This document shows, in pieces, positions 5,096-5,112 of a DNA stretch of 5,112 nucleotides. A model generated the notes under the pieces. The model saw only the letters and a program-made list of their open reading frames with translations, ran no database searches and had not been told where the DNA came from. The stretch is from an uncultured Rikenella sp. (GTDB lineage Bacteria; Bacteroidota; Bacteroidia; Bacteroidales; Rikenellaceae). Position 1 is the first letter of the stretch, and each line of letters begins with the position of its first letter. Both the position numbers and the translations under genes were made by a program. Location of the stretch: assembly GCF_910579375.1 (NCBI RefSeq), contig NZ_CAJTUJ010000133.1:1-5112 (forward strand), given 5' to 3'.

Positions 5096-5112
5096 GCGGG
5101 CCGAAGCCTCCG

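Larger units (their letters stand above)
4616..5112. other. Non-coding region upstream of glpD, hairpin-rich
   Basis: 497 bp without a gene I can support. It should hold the glpD promoter, but I found no good TAnnTTTG box. The nearest minus-strand match is AATATTTG at 4841-4848, with one mismatch and no well-placed TTG upstream. Other structures: CCACG-GGA-CGTGG (4761-4773), a hairpin ATATTTCGGC / GCCGAATAT (4844-4853 with 4858-4866, one bulge), and the separate entries at 4740, 4945, 5029 and 5078. Confidence 0.5.

Overview
The window looks like chromosomal DNA from a GC-rich member of the Bacteroidota. The reasons are the FISUMP-type (Fibrobacter succinogenes major paralogous domain) C-terminal sequences, start codons without a clear Shine-Dalgarno sequence, and long hairpin-rich intergenic DNA. 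An Alistipes-like gut organism is my best guess, but it rests on style and not on a marker gene.

Right two thirds (1132-4615, minus strand): two complete glycerol catabolism genes in the order glpD then glpK. GlpK phosphorylates glycerol to glycerol-3-phosphate. GlpD oxidises that to dihydroxyacetone phosphate and passes electrons to the quinone pool. The two genes are 406 bp apart, and the gap is full of inverted repeats, so they may be transcribed separately. No glpF or glpR lies in the window. The 497 bp upstream of glpD hold no gene I can support, only hairpins and a short direct repeat.

Left fifth (1-1131, plus strand): no complete gene. Three promoterless, start-less 3' gene pieces of about 195 bp lie in direct orientation (325-518, 707-909, 924-1120). 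Each encodes the last 61-64 residues of a FISUMP / C-type-lectin-like protein, starts at the same PAPG-[FN]-R motif and ends in the same QLRCLSE-stop. The last 27 nt are identical in all three, while the interiors are highly divergent yet free of stop codons. This looks like a silent cassette reservoir for changing the C-terminal face of a surface protein encoded elsewhere, or a set of orphan variable repeats linked to a diversity-generating retroelement. No expressed partner gene, reverse transcriptase or recombinase is in the window.

The DNA around the cassettes and upstream of glpD carries a recurring small hairpin (7-bp stem, usually 3-nt loop, consensus GCGNNNC-NNN-GNNNCGC) whose stems vary in a compensated way. 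The third cassette ends only 13 nt from the convergent glpK stop, so glpK read-through would run antisense into the array.
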